A stretch of DNA of 64,000 nt from Natronococcus sp. AD-5. GTDB lineage: Archaea; Halobacteriota; Halobacteria; Halobacteriales; Natrialbaceae. The position numbers were made by a program, and so were the translations under genes. Below the pieces are notes generated by a model. It was not told the origin of the DNA and made no database searches. It worked only from the letters and a program-made list of their open reading frames with translations. The stretch is taken from positions 3,720,001-3,784,000 of the forward strand of contig NZ_CP132294.1 of the NCBI RefSeq assembly GCF_030734285.1, written 5' to 3'. Each line of letters starts with the position of its first letter. The stretch's first letter is position 1. Shown here piece by piece: positions 44,390 through 53,494 of this stretch.

Positions 44390-44403
44390 CCGTCAGGGCA
44401 CAT
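44390..44403 (+). repeat. att-like copy of the CAT-tRNA 3' end
   Basis: CCGTCAGGGCACAT matches 13 of 14 bases of 22560-22573. It lies 104 bp beyond the 5' end of integrase copy B, the same distance as the att-like site of copy A from its gene. It is the proposed right end of element 2. Apart from the zinc-finger gene, 44404-44890 contains nothing recognisable. Confidence 0.6.
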
Positions 44404-44620
44404 ACACTTCCCGCTCGAAGCGTGGCTGAAACCGGTTCGGACGATAACGGCGTCCAAATGGGGCGAAAAGCCGACTTTCCGTTTTCGGAAAGAGAGTGTC
44501 TGAACCGAAGCCGAACCAGCCACGGGTTCCGAGGCGGGACAGTTCTGCGAAATTAGTAGCCAAAACGGAGGCTGTCGGCGTAAGATCGCTCACCTCGACC
44601 TACTGATTCCGAAAGAATAG

Positions 44621-44773
44621 TCACTGTTGCATTGACATATTTCTCTCTTCGATGGTACCGAGATACTCATCGATTATCTCTGACTTGTAATGATCTTCGT
44701 GGAGATGGGATCGAACATGGTCTCTGTGTTTACACTTCTTTCTGCAAAGTGGACAAGTGTCTATCGACTTCAT
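44621..44773 (-). CDS. Small C2H2/CxxC zinc-finger protein (50 aa)
   Basis: ATG 44773 on the minus strand gives MKSIDTCPLCRKKCKHRDHV then RSHLHEDHYKSEIIDEYLGT and a short tail (IEERNMSMQQ). CPLC with HLHEDH forms a classical C2H2-like finger, plus an extra Cys. Its base composition (AT-rich, AAG/AAA codons) is unlike the chromosome and resembles haloviral or plasmid genes, where such zinc fingers are frequent. Function unknown. Confidence 0.65.
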   Translation of the reverse strand: MKSIDTCPLCRKKCKHRDHVRSHLHEDHYKSEIIDEYLGTIEERNMSMQQ

Positions 44774-44889
44774 TACCGAGATACAGAACGAAACTGCTCT
44801 TTACTCTCTCCAAATCACGTTGGGAAGATACGGAATACCGTTTCTGTGCAGGGTCGGGTATGAACGCGAGGGTGGAGGTTCGCGACGAA

Positions 44890-45397
44890 TTCGCATGCGT
44901 CAGCTCTCGAGCGGCCGAAGACGAGCGGCGACGCCCTCGAGGTCGGGGCTATCCAGGCCATCGACGCCTTGGAGTACGTCGGTGACCGGACGGCCACCTG
45001 GCACGGTGTGCGGACGTCGACGCGCCTGGAGCCGAGTCGGTCGCTGCCGTTTTTCGGGATCGTCCTCGTCGAACCGGGCGTCTCGATCGAGATCACGGGC
45101 CGTCAGATTCGGACGAGCAACGCAGCCGATCGACGCACGGGCGGTTCTACGCGAGGCGAGGGGCACACACGAGCAGCTGCTCGAGGCCGGCGGGATGGAC
45201 CCGCTCGCGGTGTACCTTCCGCGGCCGGGACTGCCCCGGATAGCTCGCGCGATCGTGCCGGCGAGCCCGTTCGACGAACTTCTCTCCGGTCGGCGGTACG
45301 ACGTCGGCGGCCCCGGTCGGAATCCGAGGTCGCGCGGTCGCACGTGATCGATCCCGAGCCCGTCGATCCAGCGGCTCTCGCGGCTGGTCGGCCGTGA
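44890..45397 (+). pseudogene. Degenerate GC-rich gene of unknown function
   Basis: Coding-like segments appear in alternating frames: AIDALEYVGDRTATWHGVRT with FFGIVLVEPGVSIEITGRQI, then in another frame VLREARGTHEQLLEAGGMDP with LAVYLPRPGLPRIARAIVPA and SPFDELLSGRRYDVGG, then back to VARSHVIDPEPVDPAALAAG. At least two frameshifts break it. The end overlaps the start (GTG 45394) of the next gene by 4 bp, which suggests the two were an operon. Confidence 0.5.
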
Positions 45398-45684
45398 GCT
45401 CCGACGTCCACCACGACGATCGCAACTTCGAAGGCGAACTCGCGAGTTCAGCCGCCGGCCAGGTCGGGATCCCCGTCGACGCGATCTGCGTGAGCCGTGG
45501 GCGGACGCGAGTCAAACGCGCCCGTCCCGAGGAAACGAGTCGGGATCCGGACGTCGATCCGACGGCGCTCGAGGCGCGGGACCTCACGTCGTTCAAGCGC
45601 GTCTGTCACCCGTGCGGGAGCGCGACGTGGCGGGTCCCGTGGAGTGCTCTCGAGATGATCGAGAACCGGGGTGAGTCGGCGTGA
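45394..45684 (+). CDS. Hypothetical protein, Cys-containing C-terminus
   Basis: 96 aa from GTG 45394 (VSSDVHHDDRNFEGELASSA) with a middle AICVSRGRTRVKRARPEETS and a C-terminal VCHPCGSATWRVPWSALEMI. The CxxC may bind zinc. No family was recognised. It follows a broken gene with a 4-bp overlap. GC-rich codon use is normal for this genome. Confidence 0.5.
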   Translation: MSSDVHHDDRNFEGELASSAAGQVGIPVDAICVSRGRTRVKRARPEETSRDPDVDPTALEARDLTSFKRVCHPCGSATWRVPWSALEMIENRGESA

Positions 45685-45712
45685 GCGGCCATACGTGTGC
45701 GAACGGTACGGA

Positions 45713-45922
45713 TCAGTCTCGATCCGTGTCGATCCTGTTAAATTCGAACCAGATGCCGATCAGGATGGCTACGAAGAGTACGGATAAAACGGCTATCCCG
45801 ACGGTTTCTCTCCATCCACCGAGCGTTGGAACGAGGAATCCTCCTACCCATCCTATTAGTACTCCGCCGAGCGTGACGGCTACGATCACGAGTATCAGAA
45901 GACGATCGGTAAACTCACTCAT
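45713..45922 (-). CDS. Small two-helix membrane protein
   Basis: 69 aa: MSEFTDRLLILVIVAVTLGG then GVLIGWVGGFLVPT and a second helix TVGIAVLSVLFVAILIGIWF, ending EFNRIDTDRD. The pattern of two helices with Gly-rich faces and a charged tail resembles other haloarchaeal small membrane proteins. No family assigned. It converges with the previous gene. Confidence 0.6.
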   Translation of the reverse strand: MSEFTDRLLILVIVAVTLGGVLIGWVGGFLVPTLGGWRETVGIAVLSVLFVAILIGIWFEFNRIDTDRD

Positions 45923-46052
45923 ACACGGTTTCTCGCTTCAGACGACGATAAACGCGCAGCCTGAATTCCGAATGCGAATTTCAGTTCGTTGGAACGCTTT
46001 GAGCGCAACCCGCCGACCAGTTCACGCGGGTGCTGACGCGAGCGAGGTGAGT

Positions 46053-46299
46053 AGCCGTATCACCCGTGACGCAAGCCGGCCGACTGCCTGGCGGAGTCGT
46101 TGCTTTCCTTGGAATTGGGTTGTTTGCTCTGCCTGCTTCGATTCTTGCATCAGAAATTATTGAAGAAGCGCCAGGGGAAGACGACGATGGTGGCACAGCG
46201 CTGGAATACAAGGAGGACGGTATCACACGATACAGGCACTATCACCACTGTGGAGAGGATCTCCCTACGAACAGACGTCCAAGGTTACTACCGAAATAG
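46053..46299 (+). pseudogene. Potassium-channel C-terminal remnant
   Basis: The readable piece is VAVSPVTQAGRLPGGVVAFLGIGLFALPA followed by SILASEIIEEA (quoted in parts), which matches the end of the pore loop and S6 helix of voltage-gated K+ channel-like proteins. The selectivity filter is missing. A later HHCGEDLPTNR suggests the usual cytoplasmic zinc-ribbon tail. An in-frame TGA lies directly upstream (about 46047), so about 80 codons of a longer gene remain. Confidence 0.65.
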
Positions 46300-46363
46300 A
46301 AGTCGAGATCGCAGTCGATACTGAAAACAGAAACGACACCGCCTGCCGCTACGGAGGCTCCCG

Positions 46364-46738
46364 TTATCCCGTCAGAATACTCCGACAGATTTCGACTGTT
46401 TCCCGGAGGTCGACGATCGAACCGGCGTCGACGGCGATCATGAACCCCGTCGTTTCATCCACTGAGGTGTGGAGTTCGGTCGCCTCGTCAAAACAGCGGA
46501 CCGTACAGAGGAGTTCGCCGTGTGCGTACATCGACTCCTGGTTTTCGCTGCCGATCGCCTCGAGGCGAACGTCCCGAATAATCTGACCGACCTCGGCGCA
46601 GTCGTACGTCGACTCGACGTCGTCACGGACGAAGACGAAATCGCTCTCACCGTCGTCGAAGTAGCCGACGCTCCGGAGTTCGTCGCCGTAGCGATTGTCG
46701 AAGCGCTCGTGGATTTCGGTCGCGGTCGTACGTCCCAT
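46364..46738 (-). CDS. Conserved haloarchaeal protein (DUF7522-like)
   Basis: This 124-aa soluble protein reads MGRTTATEIHERFDNRYGDE, LRSVGYFDDGESDFVFVRDD, CAEVGQIIRDVRLEAIGSEN, MYAHGELLCTVRCFDEATEL. The alternating strands and the pattern YxDDxxxFxFVRDDV resemble a family common in haloarchaea that I believe is DUF7522. Function unknown. The frame is intact although neighbours are fragments. The 300 bp upstream (46739-47043) show nothing. Confidence 0.65.
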   Translation of the reverse strand: MGRTTATEIHERFDNRYGDELRSVGYFDDGESDFVFVRDDVESTYDCAEVGQIIRDVRLEAIGSENQESMYAHGELLCTVRCFDEATELHTSVDETTGFMIAVDAGSIVDLRETVEICRSILTG

Positions 46739-47056
46739 AGCGAATCATTCCATCAGTTTACCTTAATATTTTCCGAGGGATCGTCCGTCGCATCACGAAC
46801 GAGACGAGAGTCAGGAAATATCCGAGATACCGCTGATTGCTTGCTGTCACAATGGACCCCGCCGCCGTACCAGCGGAGTATCGGGAGAGATGACGACCAA
46901 CACGTTCGGACTTTGATAATTGTACAGCCCGAGCGGCCGTGCGACCGATAGACGAAACGATACTAGCCGTCGGCTCGCCGGCGTTTCTCGTGGTATCCAA
47001 CCGCCATCTGCCGGTCCAGTACAATCGCTCTCGGCGATCGTTACGCTGTGCCCGCT

Positions 47057-47560
47057 TCACCGTCGACGAGAGCGGGATCGAAACTGCCCTTCGGTCGCTC
47101 GAGTAGCGGGGTCGTCGGTCTCCACCTCGATGGGCGAGCGAATGAGGTTCCCACACTCGGTCCACGATCCGTCGTAATTACGGACGTCACCGTACCCCAG
47201 CAGTTCGTGGAGCGTGAACCACGTGATCGACGAGCGCTCGCCGATTCGACAGTAGGTGATGACCTCGCTATCACCGGTAATGTCGTAGTCCGCGTAGAGG
47301 TCTTCCAGTTCCGTCCGGTCTTGAATCGGCCGTCGTCCTCGAGGTTCTCGCTCCACGTGATGTTCTGTGCGCCCGGAACGTGGCCGGCTCGCTGGGCAGT
47401 CTCCGGACTCCCCTCGGGAGCGATTTTCTCGCCACGGTACTCCGCAGCGCTCCGGACGTCTACGAGCGGAACATCCATTTCCGTCGCGTCTTCGACGCCT
47501 TCCCGGTAAATACGGATGTTGTCGAACGGACCGCTGACGTCGTACTCTCGTTCGGGGAAA
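47057..47560 (-). pseudogene. Thiosulfate sulfurtransferase (rhodanese) C-terminal half, frameshifted
   Basis: One frame holds [20 protein letters not shown] and [20 protein letters not shown]; a second holds [24 protein letters not shown] (quoted in part), the catalytic CRIGERS loop, and [20 protein letters not shown]. The frames join near 47310-47330 and the N-terminal rhodanese domain is absent. The catalytic Cys is still encoded. A two-domain enzyme would be about 280 aa; less than half remains. Confidence 0.75.
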
Positions 47561-47768
47561 TCGGGTGAGAGAGTGCGGGAAATAACGCATTTACCCACAC
47601 GCCGGACCGATCGGGCGTCTCGCGTGAACGGTAAGAGGAAAAATGGAACGCTCACATTCGTACGGCAGCAATCATTTCTCGTACCGGTGGTTATTTGGGC
47701 GCTATCTCCAGGAGCAAGCAATATAGCCTTCAACTATACTACCGTAGGAGGGGCAGCGAGGATAGCTT

Positions 47769-50087
47769 ATGGACGACCACGGATCGATCCCCGACGACGA
47801 AGACTCGTCCGGCCGCCACTCGGGCCACGGTGGCCACGACGAAACTGCGGATGGGCGGAGGTCGTCCGCCGACGAACGGGCGGAATCACGCGTGGAACGG
47901 TCGATGCTCGAAGAGGAGGCCGAAGACGCCGACGAAGCCGAACGCGAGGTCGACGAGCGGTACGAACACGGGACGGATCACGGAGGCGGCGGCGACGACC
48001 ACGAGGGCCACGGCGGTATGCACGAGGGCCACGAACAGATGTTCCGGCGGCGGTTTTTCGTCTCGACCGTGCTCTCGATCCCCGTGTTGCTGTACAGCGA
48101 AATGCTCCAAGCGTGGCTCGGCTTCTCGGTGCCGGCGTTTCCCGGAAGCGAGTGGATCGATCCGATCTTCGCCGTGATCGTCTTCGCGTACGGTGGCGTG
48201 CCGTTCCTTCGGATGGCGGTCCCCGAACTCGAGGACCGCGCGCCCGGGATGATGACGCTCATCTCGATGGCGATCACCGTCGCCTTCGTCTACAGTGTAG
48301 CGAGCGTCGTTTTCTCGACGGCATCGACGTTCTTCTGGGAACTGGTGACGCTCATCGACATCATGTTGCTCGGTCACTGGATCGAGATGCGTTCGGTCCG
48401 GCGGGCCTCCAGCGCGCTCGACGAGCTCGCGAAACTCCTCCCGGACACCGCCGAACGCCTCACCGAGGACGGAGATACCGAGGAGATCCCCGTCAGCGGA
48501 CTGGAGGAAGGCGATCTCGTTCTCGTGCGTCCGGGCGCGAGCGTGCCCGCCGACGGGGTCGTCGAGAAGGGAGACTCCGACGTCAACGAATCGATGATCA
48601 CCGGTGAGTCGAAGCCGGTATCGAAGGAGCCCGGCGACGAGGTGATCGGCGGCACGATCAACGGTGACGGGAGCCTTCGAGTGCAGATCAGCGCGACGGG
48701 CGACGAGACGACGCTGGCCGGTATCATGCGTCTCGTCGAGGAAGCCCAGGAGAGCAAGTCTCGGACCCAGATGCTCGCCGACAGAGCGGCGGGCTGGCTC
48801 TTCTACGTCGCGCTCGCCGTCGCGGTCGTGACCGCCGTCGCGTGGACCGTCGTCGGCTCGTTCGACGCCGCGGTTATCGAACGAGTCGTGACCGTGTTGG
48901 TGATCGCCTGTCCGCACGCGCTCGGGCTTGCTATCCCGCTGGTCGTCGCGATCAACACCTCGCTCGCGGCGCGGAACGGGATGCTGATCCGCGACCGGAT
49001 CGCCATGGAACAGGCTCGGGAACTCGACACGGTCATCTTCGACAAGACGGGGACGCTCACGAAGGGCGAACAGGGGATCGTCGACGTCGAAACCGTCGGC
49101 GACGTCGACGAGGACGAAGCGCTCGCACTGGCCGCAGCCGTCGAGGGCGATTCGGAACACATGATCGCACAGGCGGTTCGCGAGGCCGCCGACGAGCGGG
49201 GAGTGGCCCCTCCGAGCGCCGCGGATTTCGAGGCGCTCAAGGGTCGCGGCGTGCGCGCGTCCGTCGACGGCGACGCGGTGTACGTCGGCGGCCCGAATCT
49301 CCTGTCGCACCTCGAGACCGACGTTCCGTCCGAGTTGACGGCGTTTGCAGACCGGGCCGGCGAAAACGCACGGACGGTGGTCTATCTGGTCCGCGAGAAC
49401 TCGCTTCGTTCGTCCTCGGATCGAGCGAGCGGCGAAGCGGTAAGCCGCGAGGGCGAACTCGTCGCGGCGTTCGCCCTCGCGGACGTCGTGCGCGAGGAGA
49501 GCTATCAGGTCGTCGACGCGCTCCACGAACTCGGTCTCGAAGTCGCGATGCTGACCGGCGACTCCGAAGACGTCGCCCGCGCCGTCGCTGACGACCTCGG
49601 TATCGACACGGTCTTCGCAGAGGTGCTGCCCGAGGACAAGGACGAGAAAGTGACCGGACTTCGGGAGCAGGGCAAGTTCGTGGCGATGGTCGGCGACGGC
49701 GTCAACGACGCGCCCGCACTGACGCGCGCCGACATCGGTATCGCCGTCGGATCCGGAACCGACGTCGCCGTCCAATCGGCGGACATCATCCTCGTCCAGA
49801 ACAACCCGTTGGACGTCGTTCGCCTCGTGAAACTGAGTAAGGCGAGCTACCGGAAGATGCAGGAGAACCTCGTCTGGGCCGCCGGCTACAACGTGTTCGC
49901 CCTTCCGCTCGCGGCGGGCGTTCTCGCCCCGATCGGTATCCTCCTCTCACCTGCGGTCGGTGCGCTGCTCATGTCGCTCAGTACGGTGATCGTGGCGATC
50001 AACGCCCAGTTCCTCCGTCGAGTCGATCTCGAGCTCCCGAGTCTGCCGGGCGTGTCCGCACCGCGGGAACCACAACCGGCGGACTGA
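47769..50087 (+). CDS. copB: Copper-translocating P-type ATPase (CopB-like, P1B)
   Basis: This 772-aa membrane pump has an N-terminal 95-residue His/Asp-rich tail ([32 protein letters not shown]), then eight helices. The transmembrane motif is [10 protein letters not shown] (CPH), typical of the P1B-3/CopB type transporting Cu2+ or Ag+. Actuator [14 protein letters not shown], phosphorylation [12 protein letters not shown], and [13 protein letters not shown] are intact. The nucleotide-binding HP dipeptide reads SEHM. An extra about 19-residue Arg/Ser-rich piece lies at about 545-563. The gene is intact between decayed neighbours. Confidence 0.94.
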   Translation: MDDHGSIPDDEDSSGRHSGHGGHDETADGRRSSADERAESRVERSMLEEEAEDADEAEREVDERYEHGTDHGGGGDDHEGHGGMHEGHEQMFRRRFFVSTVLSIPVLLYSEMLQAWLGFSVPAFPGSEWIDPIFAVIVFAYGGVPFLRMAVPELEDRAPGMMTLISMAITVAFVYSVASVVFSTASTFFWELVTLIDIMLLGHWIEMRSVRRASSALDELAKLLPDTAERLTEDGDTEEIPVSGLEEGDLVLVRPGASVPADGVVEKGDSDVNESMITGESKPVSKEPGDEVIGGTINGDGSLRVQISATGDETTLAGIMRLVEEAQESKSRTQMLADRAAGWLFYVALAVAVVTAVAWTVVGSFDAAVIERVVTVLVIACPHALGLAIPLVVAINTSLAARNGMLIRDRIAMEQARELDTVIFDKTGTLTKGEQGIVDVETVGDVDEDEALALAAAVEGDSEHMIAQAVREAADERGVAPPSAADFEALKGRGVRASVDGDAVYVGGPNLLSHLETDVPSELTAFADRAGENARTVVYLVRENSLRSSSDRASGEAVSREGELVAAFALADVVREESYQVVDALHELGLEVAMLTGDSEDVARAVADDLGIDTVFAEVLPEDKDEKVTGLREQGKFVAMVGDGVNDAPALTRADIGIAVGSGTDVAVQSADIILVQNNPLDVVRLVKLSKASYRKMQENLVWAAGYNVFALPLAAGVLAPIGILLSPAVGALLMSLSTVIVAINAQFLRRVDLELPSLPGVSAPREPQPAD

Positions 50088-50109
50088 TGAGAGCGAACGC
50101 GCTCCCGTT

Positions 50110-50366
50110 CGCTCGAACGTGGACTGTAGCGACGGCAGCGCGAACGGAAGTACACCGAAACGCAATCCGGCGATCAGCACGGTCGTGTCCCTGAGCATGG
50201 GGAGCGCGAGCGGGGCGGCGCTCGTCGCGACGAACGCGCCGAGGAACACCGGTTCGGGGCCGTACCGCTCGCCTAGGTTCTCGCTACCTACCCGGCCGAT
50301 GACGCCGACGAGATCGAACGCCGTGAGCGCGCCGGCGGTGTCGAGGAACTCGGGCGGGAACGTCAC
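50110..50366 (-). pseudogene. MFS transporter internal fragment
   Basis: The minus strand reads LTAFDLVGVIGRVGSENLGE then RYGPEPVFLGAFVATSAAPL and LALPMLRDTTVLIAGLRFGV, which resembles the GRLGxGxLGDRYG loop and adjacent helices of an MFS protein. No start, no stop context, and no flanking similarity: only about 85 codons survive. It lies directly downstream of copB. Confidence 0.5.
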
Positions 50367-50569
50367 ACCAGTAGCGAGGTCAGGATAATACGAGACAATT
50401 TACATATTGGGGAGCGAGCTCTGCTATCGACACGTCATCGAGCGTCAGCTTCCTCCCCGCCTTCAAGGGTTATGGTATTCGCTTTGAATTTCTCTGAACG
50501 GGTTCGTCGACCACTGGCGAGATACGAATTTTCATAGTTTGAGAACTCTACACGAAATAGGGGGGTTGC

Positions 50570-51209
50570 GCCGAGCCGCTGGCGGCAGTCGTCGCCCTCG
50601 ATGCAACGACGGGCGACAGACGATAGGCGTGCGATTTCGGCGGAAGCGGATCGAGTACTTGAAGGATCTCGTAGTCACTGGAGTGCTTTACGTTTTTTCA
50701 GCCGCGGGGCATCCCGACGAGGAGGATGGTATCGATCTGGAATCCGGGAACGAATGCGGTAACACGTTTTCCGTGGTCCCGATCGCGGACGGAGTAGTAG
50801 CGAGTTCGGGGTCACAGCACCGTACGGCGGACGAGCGCGTTCGACCTCGAGCAAGGGATACGGCCTGGAGTAGCGGTAATCCGCCGAGGAGAGATAACAC
50901 CGCGTTTTCGGATCCGTTGATCGTCGGGGAGACGCTCGTCGTCTACGATAACGACCGGGAACGAGACGACTGCGACGGTGCAACGCTTCTCGGGTTCGAT
51001 ATCGACGACGGGACCGTAAGTGGTCGCTCTCAGTAGACGGTCTCGAACGCGATGATACCGTTCGCGCGGACGGGAACGCCATCTCCATCACCACCGGAGA
51101 GAGACTGCTCGCCTGCCGATCATCCTTGGAGATCGGGAACGGCGGTGACGAGAGCACGCAAGACGAAGAGACCGCGTCGGAAGACGAGCGAAGCGACGAG
51201 TACCGTTAG
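50570..51209 (+). pseudogene. PQQ-binding-like beta-propeller repeat protein, heavily frameshifted
   Basis: Blade-like segments in different frames include AVVALDATTGDR at 50590, VLYVFSAAG, PIADGVVASSG, SAFDLEQG near 50838, then DPLIVGETLVVYDNDRERDD with GATLLGFDIDDGT and the end RLLACRSSLEIGNGG to TAG 51207-51209. Alternating IG-x-x-VVY and L-x-x-G-x patterns are typical of outward-facing propeller lipoproteins in haloarchaea. Several indels preclude expression. Confidence 0.55.
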
Positions 51210-51524
51210 AAGAGGCCGCTAACTGAAATCCTCGCCCGAGCAGTTCCCGGTGATCACCGCCACCGTGCGACCGGAGTCGCGGGAGATCGCTCGGGCAGGA
51301 TCGGACGCTCGAGCGGATCACCGTCTCCTGAGCGAGTGCGTATCGAACGCGCAAGTGCTACTCCGGACCACAATACGGATCAGGGCTACGGAAACACGTC
51401 GAGGGTTCGATCTATTCACACCGACGATATTCAGGCGACGAACACTGTCGTAATACGGTTAATTCGAGTTAACTCGGCTTTAGTGTGAGAACTGTAATTA
51501 TTCGTCGCTCGACTGGTGCAGTCG

Positions 51525-51812
51525 ATGACAACTCGTCTGCACGATCGGAACGAGCCGCTGTCGGTCGCGCTCGTCCACTTCGTTGCGGAACTGACGAACC
51601 GAACTGTTTCGTCTCTGTCGCCACTGCGCGAGTCGATCGATCCGGACGCGCTCGAGCGACTGTTCGAACCGACGGCGACTGCACCGCGCGCCGGAACCAT
51701 CGAATTTCGATACGCTGGCCGCGTCGTGACGGTCGCTGGCGCTACCGACTTCACGATCACCGTCGAGGAAATCGATTCGGCGAGCGAGAACGGACCCGCT
51801 TCGTCCCGATAG
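51525..51812 (+). CDS. HalOD1 output-domain protein
   Basis: 95 aa from ATG 51525 (MTTRLHDRNEPLSVALVHFV). The HalOD1 pattern is complete: PLSVALVHFVAELTNRTVSS, LSPLRESIDPDALERLFEPT, GTIEFRYAGRVVTVAG. These domains occur as stand-alone small proteins or at the ends of haloarchaeal signalling proteins; their output is unknown. 51210-51524 upstream contains no recognisable gene. Confidence 0.88.
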   Translation: MTTRLHDRNEPLSVALVHFVAELTNRTVSSLSPLRESIDPDALERLFEPTATAPRAGTIEFRYAGRVVTVAGATDFTITVEEIDSASENGPASSR

Positions 51813-51935
51813 TTCGCCGCAGAGAGCGGAAATTGCCACCTTCGGATAGCGACTGGTCCGTCCGCACACTCACGATCCCGGGTGCACACGCGGGAGGGTG
51901 ACGAATACGCCAGCGTCTCGCTCGCGGCGGTTCAG

Positions 51936-52502
51936 TCACTCGGATGCTGATGCGAACTCCTCGACGATCGTCTCGCAGAACGCCTCGAGGTCGTCCGGGT
52001 TGCGGCTGGTGATCAGGCCGTCGTCGACGACGACTTCCTCGTCGACCCACTCGCCCCCGGCGTTGCGGATATCTGTCTGGAGGCTGTGGTACGAAGTCAG
52101 CGTTCGCCCGTCGACGACATCCGCCTCGACCAGGACCCAGGGCCCGTGACAGATCACGCCGATGGGTTTGCCGTCCGACAGGTGCGTTCGAACCAGGTCG
52201 ACGGCGTTCTCGTTCGTCCGGAGCGTGTCCGCGCCGACGGTGCCGCCGGGAACGATCAACGCGTCGTACTCGTCCGCGGAGACCTCGTCGAACGTTCGTT
52301 CGATCTCGTAGGAGTCGCTCCATTCGAGGTCGTTGTTGACGGTTTCGCCCTCGCTAGTTTCACTGCCGAGGACGTCGACGGTGGCACCGGCGTCGGTGAC
52401 CGCCTCTTTCGGTTCGGTGAACTCGACCTCTTCGGACCCCTCCTGTGCGAGGAAGACCCCGATCGTCACGCCCTCGAGTGGTTGCCGTTCGGTTTCGCTC
52501 AT
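51936..52502 (-). CDS. DJ-1/PfpI family protein
   Basis: 188 aa: MSETERQPLEGVTIGVFLAQ EGSEEVEFTEP, then EYDALIVPGGTVGADTLRTN, and the nucleophile elbow PIGVICHGPWVLVEADVVDG with Cys in ICHGPW, then SYHSLQTDIRNAGGEWVDEE. The Glu (EEVEF), Cys and His form the PfpI-type catalytic arrangement. Members are deglycase/glyoxalase III-like enzymes or peptidases; the haloarchaeal type is common in stress response. The ATG at 52502 is well placed. 52503-52764 shows no gene. Confidence 0.9.
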   Translation of the reverse strand: MSETERQPLEGVTIGVFLAQEGSEEVEFTEPKEAVTDAGATVDVLGSETSEGETVNNDLEWSDSYEIERTFDEVSADEYDALIVPGGTVGADTLRTNENAVDLVRTHLSDGKPIGVICHGPWVLVEADVVDGRTLTSYHSLQTDIRNAGGEWVDEEVVVDDGLITSRNPDDLEAFCETIVEEFASASE

Positions 52503-52764
52503 CGAAGGAGATTACGGCCGGTAAACGCACAAGGATTGGACTTGCCGTTGCAACCGCCGTCGCTGTCGCTCGCAGCACCCGGCGTGAGCCCCTCGAACGG
52601 GCGTGTGCGACGGTCGGCGAAGGAATCGACGTCGCGGTCTCGGCGAAACCGGTTTTGTGACCCTTTCGGCGGTGGCAGTCGCGCTGGGTACGGCAACGGC
52701 TCTACACTGTTTACATCGACTGGGAGTGGGTGAGCCGCGGCGAGGCAGTCTTCGAGTCGTCCGA

Positions 52765-53040
52765 TCAGCCGTCGAGGTACTGTGCCTCCCAGTCTCGACG
52801 GTCCTGGATTTCCTGGTGACCCGTCTCACTGATCGCGTAGTAGTTCGTCCGTCGATCGAGTTCCCCCTTTTCGACTAACTCCTTGTTGACGAGCGTGTCG
52901 AGGTTGGGGTACAACCGTCCGTGGTTGATATCGCTGCTGTAGTACGTCTCGATCTCCTCTTTGATGTCCTGGCCGGATGGCTGCTCTGCTCCTGCGATGA
53001 CGTACAGGAGGTCTCGCTGAAAGCCGGTCAAATCGTCCAT
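52765..53040 (-). CDS. PadR-family transcriptional regulator
   Basis: 91 aa: MDDLTGFQRDLLYVIAGAEQ, then DIKEEIETYYSSDINHGRLY with PNLDTLVNKELVEKGELDRR and TNYYAISETGHQEIQDRRDW. This is the winged-helix PadR fold with the Tyr-rich recognition region and wing RRTNYYAISETG. In haloarchaea short PadR proteins often control transport or stress genes; the target is unknown. A TATA-like element may lie in the 450-bp gap upstream (53041-53494), in which I see no gene. Confidence 0.9.
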   Translation of the reverse strand: MDDLTGFQRDLLYVIAGAEQPSGQDIKEEIETYYSSDINHGRLYPNLDTLVNKELVEKGELDRRTNYYAISETGHQEIQDRRDWEAQYLDG

Positions 53041-53494
53041 ACTTTACCTATCAGTCGTCACCAGTGCCAGTCTATTTGTTATCAATCACGTATTACGTCT
53101 GTTGCAGCGGTTGTGCACCAGTTAGGGCGTTTGCAGTCGATGTGATGGTTTCTATACGTTCCGTAATTGATTGGTACGGTGAGCTTCACCGATCCGGACG
53201 AATTCATTCGTTTGACTCGGATACAGAACCCAGCGCAGTGAAATTCGGGCGCTCGTGTATCGAAACAATCGTTTAGTGGGTTTCTATCGCCGTTGCAGAC
53301 GGTTCGTTATTCGAGACTGTTCATAGTTGGCGAACCTTACCGCACATATTCGGGTACGGCGCCGACGATCGAGGAATGGCCGTCGCCTCGCAGTCGCGGT
53401 CGACGTTCGGCGATCGCGCGTCGGCGACCGAGGCACGCTCCGTGCGCGGTTCAGATAGTATCGTTTAGGTATCCTCGCTCGAGAGGCGGGCCGT

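Larger units (their letters stand above)
22573..44403. mobile_element. Two tandem tRNA-integrated elements (inferred)
   Basis: The region begins at the 3' end of the CAT tRNA. 13/14-bp matches to the tRNA end occur at 37586-37599 (CCGTCAGGGCCAAT) and 44390-44403 (CCGTCAGGGCACAT). Each lies about 105-110 bp beyond the start of a minus-strand tyrosine integrase gene (36483-37479 and 43277-44286) that is homologous to the other. I read this as element 1 (22573-37599) and element 2 (37600-44403) inserted in tandem. Codon usage is less GC-rich than the flanks and pseudogenes are frequent. 22573-23143 itself holds no gene I can see. Confidence 0.6.

Noticed and set aside
47886-49775. 629-codon minus-strand frame opposite copB
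   Set aside because: Antisense of a complete P-type ATPase with all catalytic motifs; no own features.
53064-53276. 70-codon plus-strand frame in the padR upstream gap
   Set aside because: No hydropathy, motif or codon-bias support.
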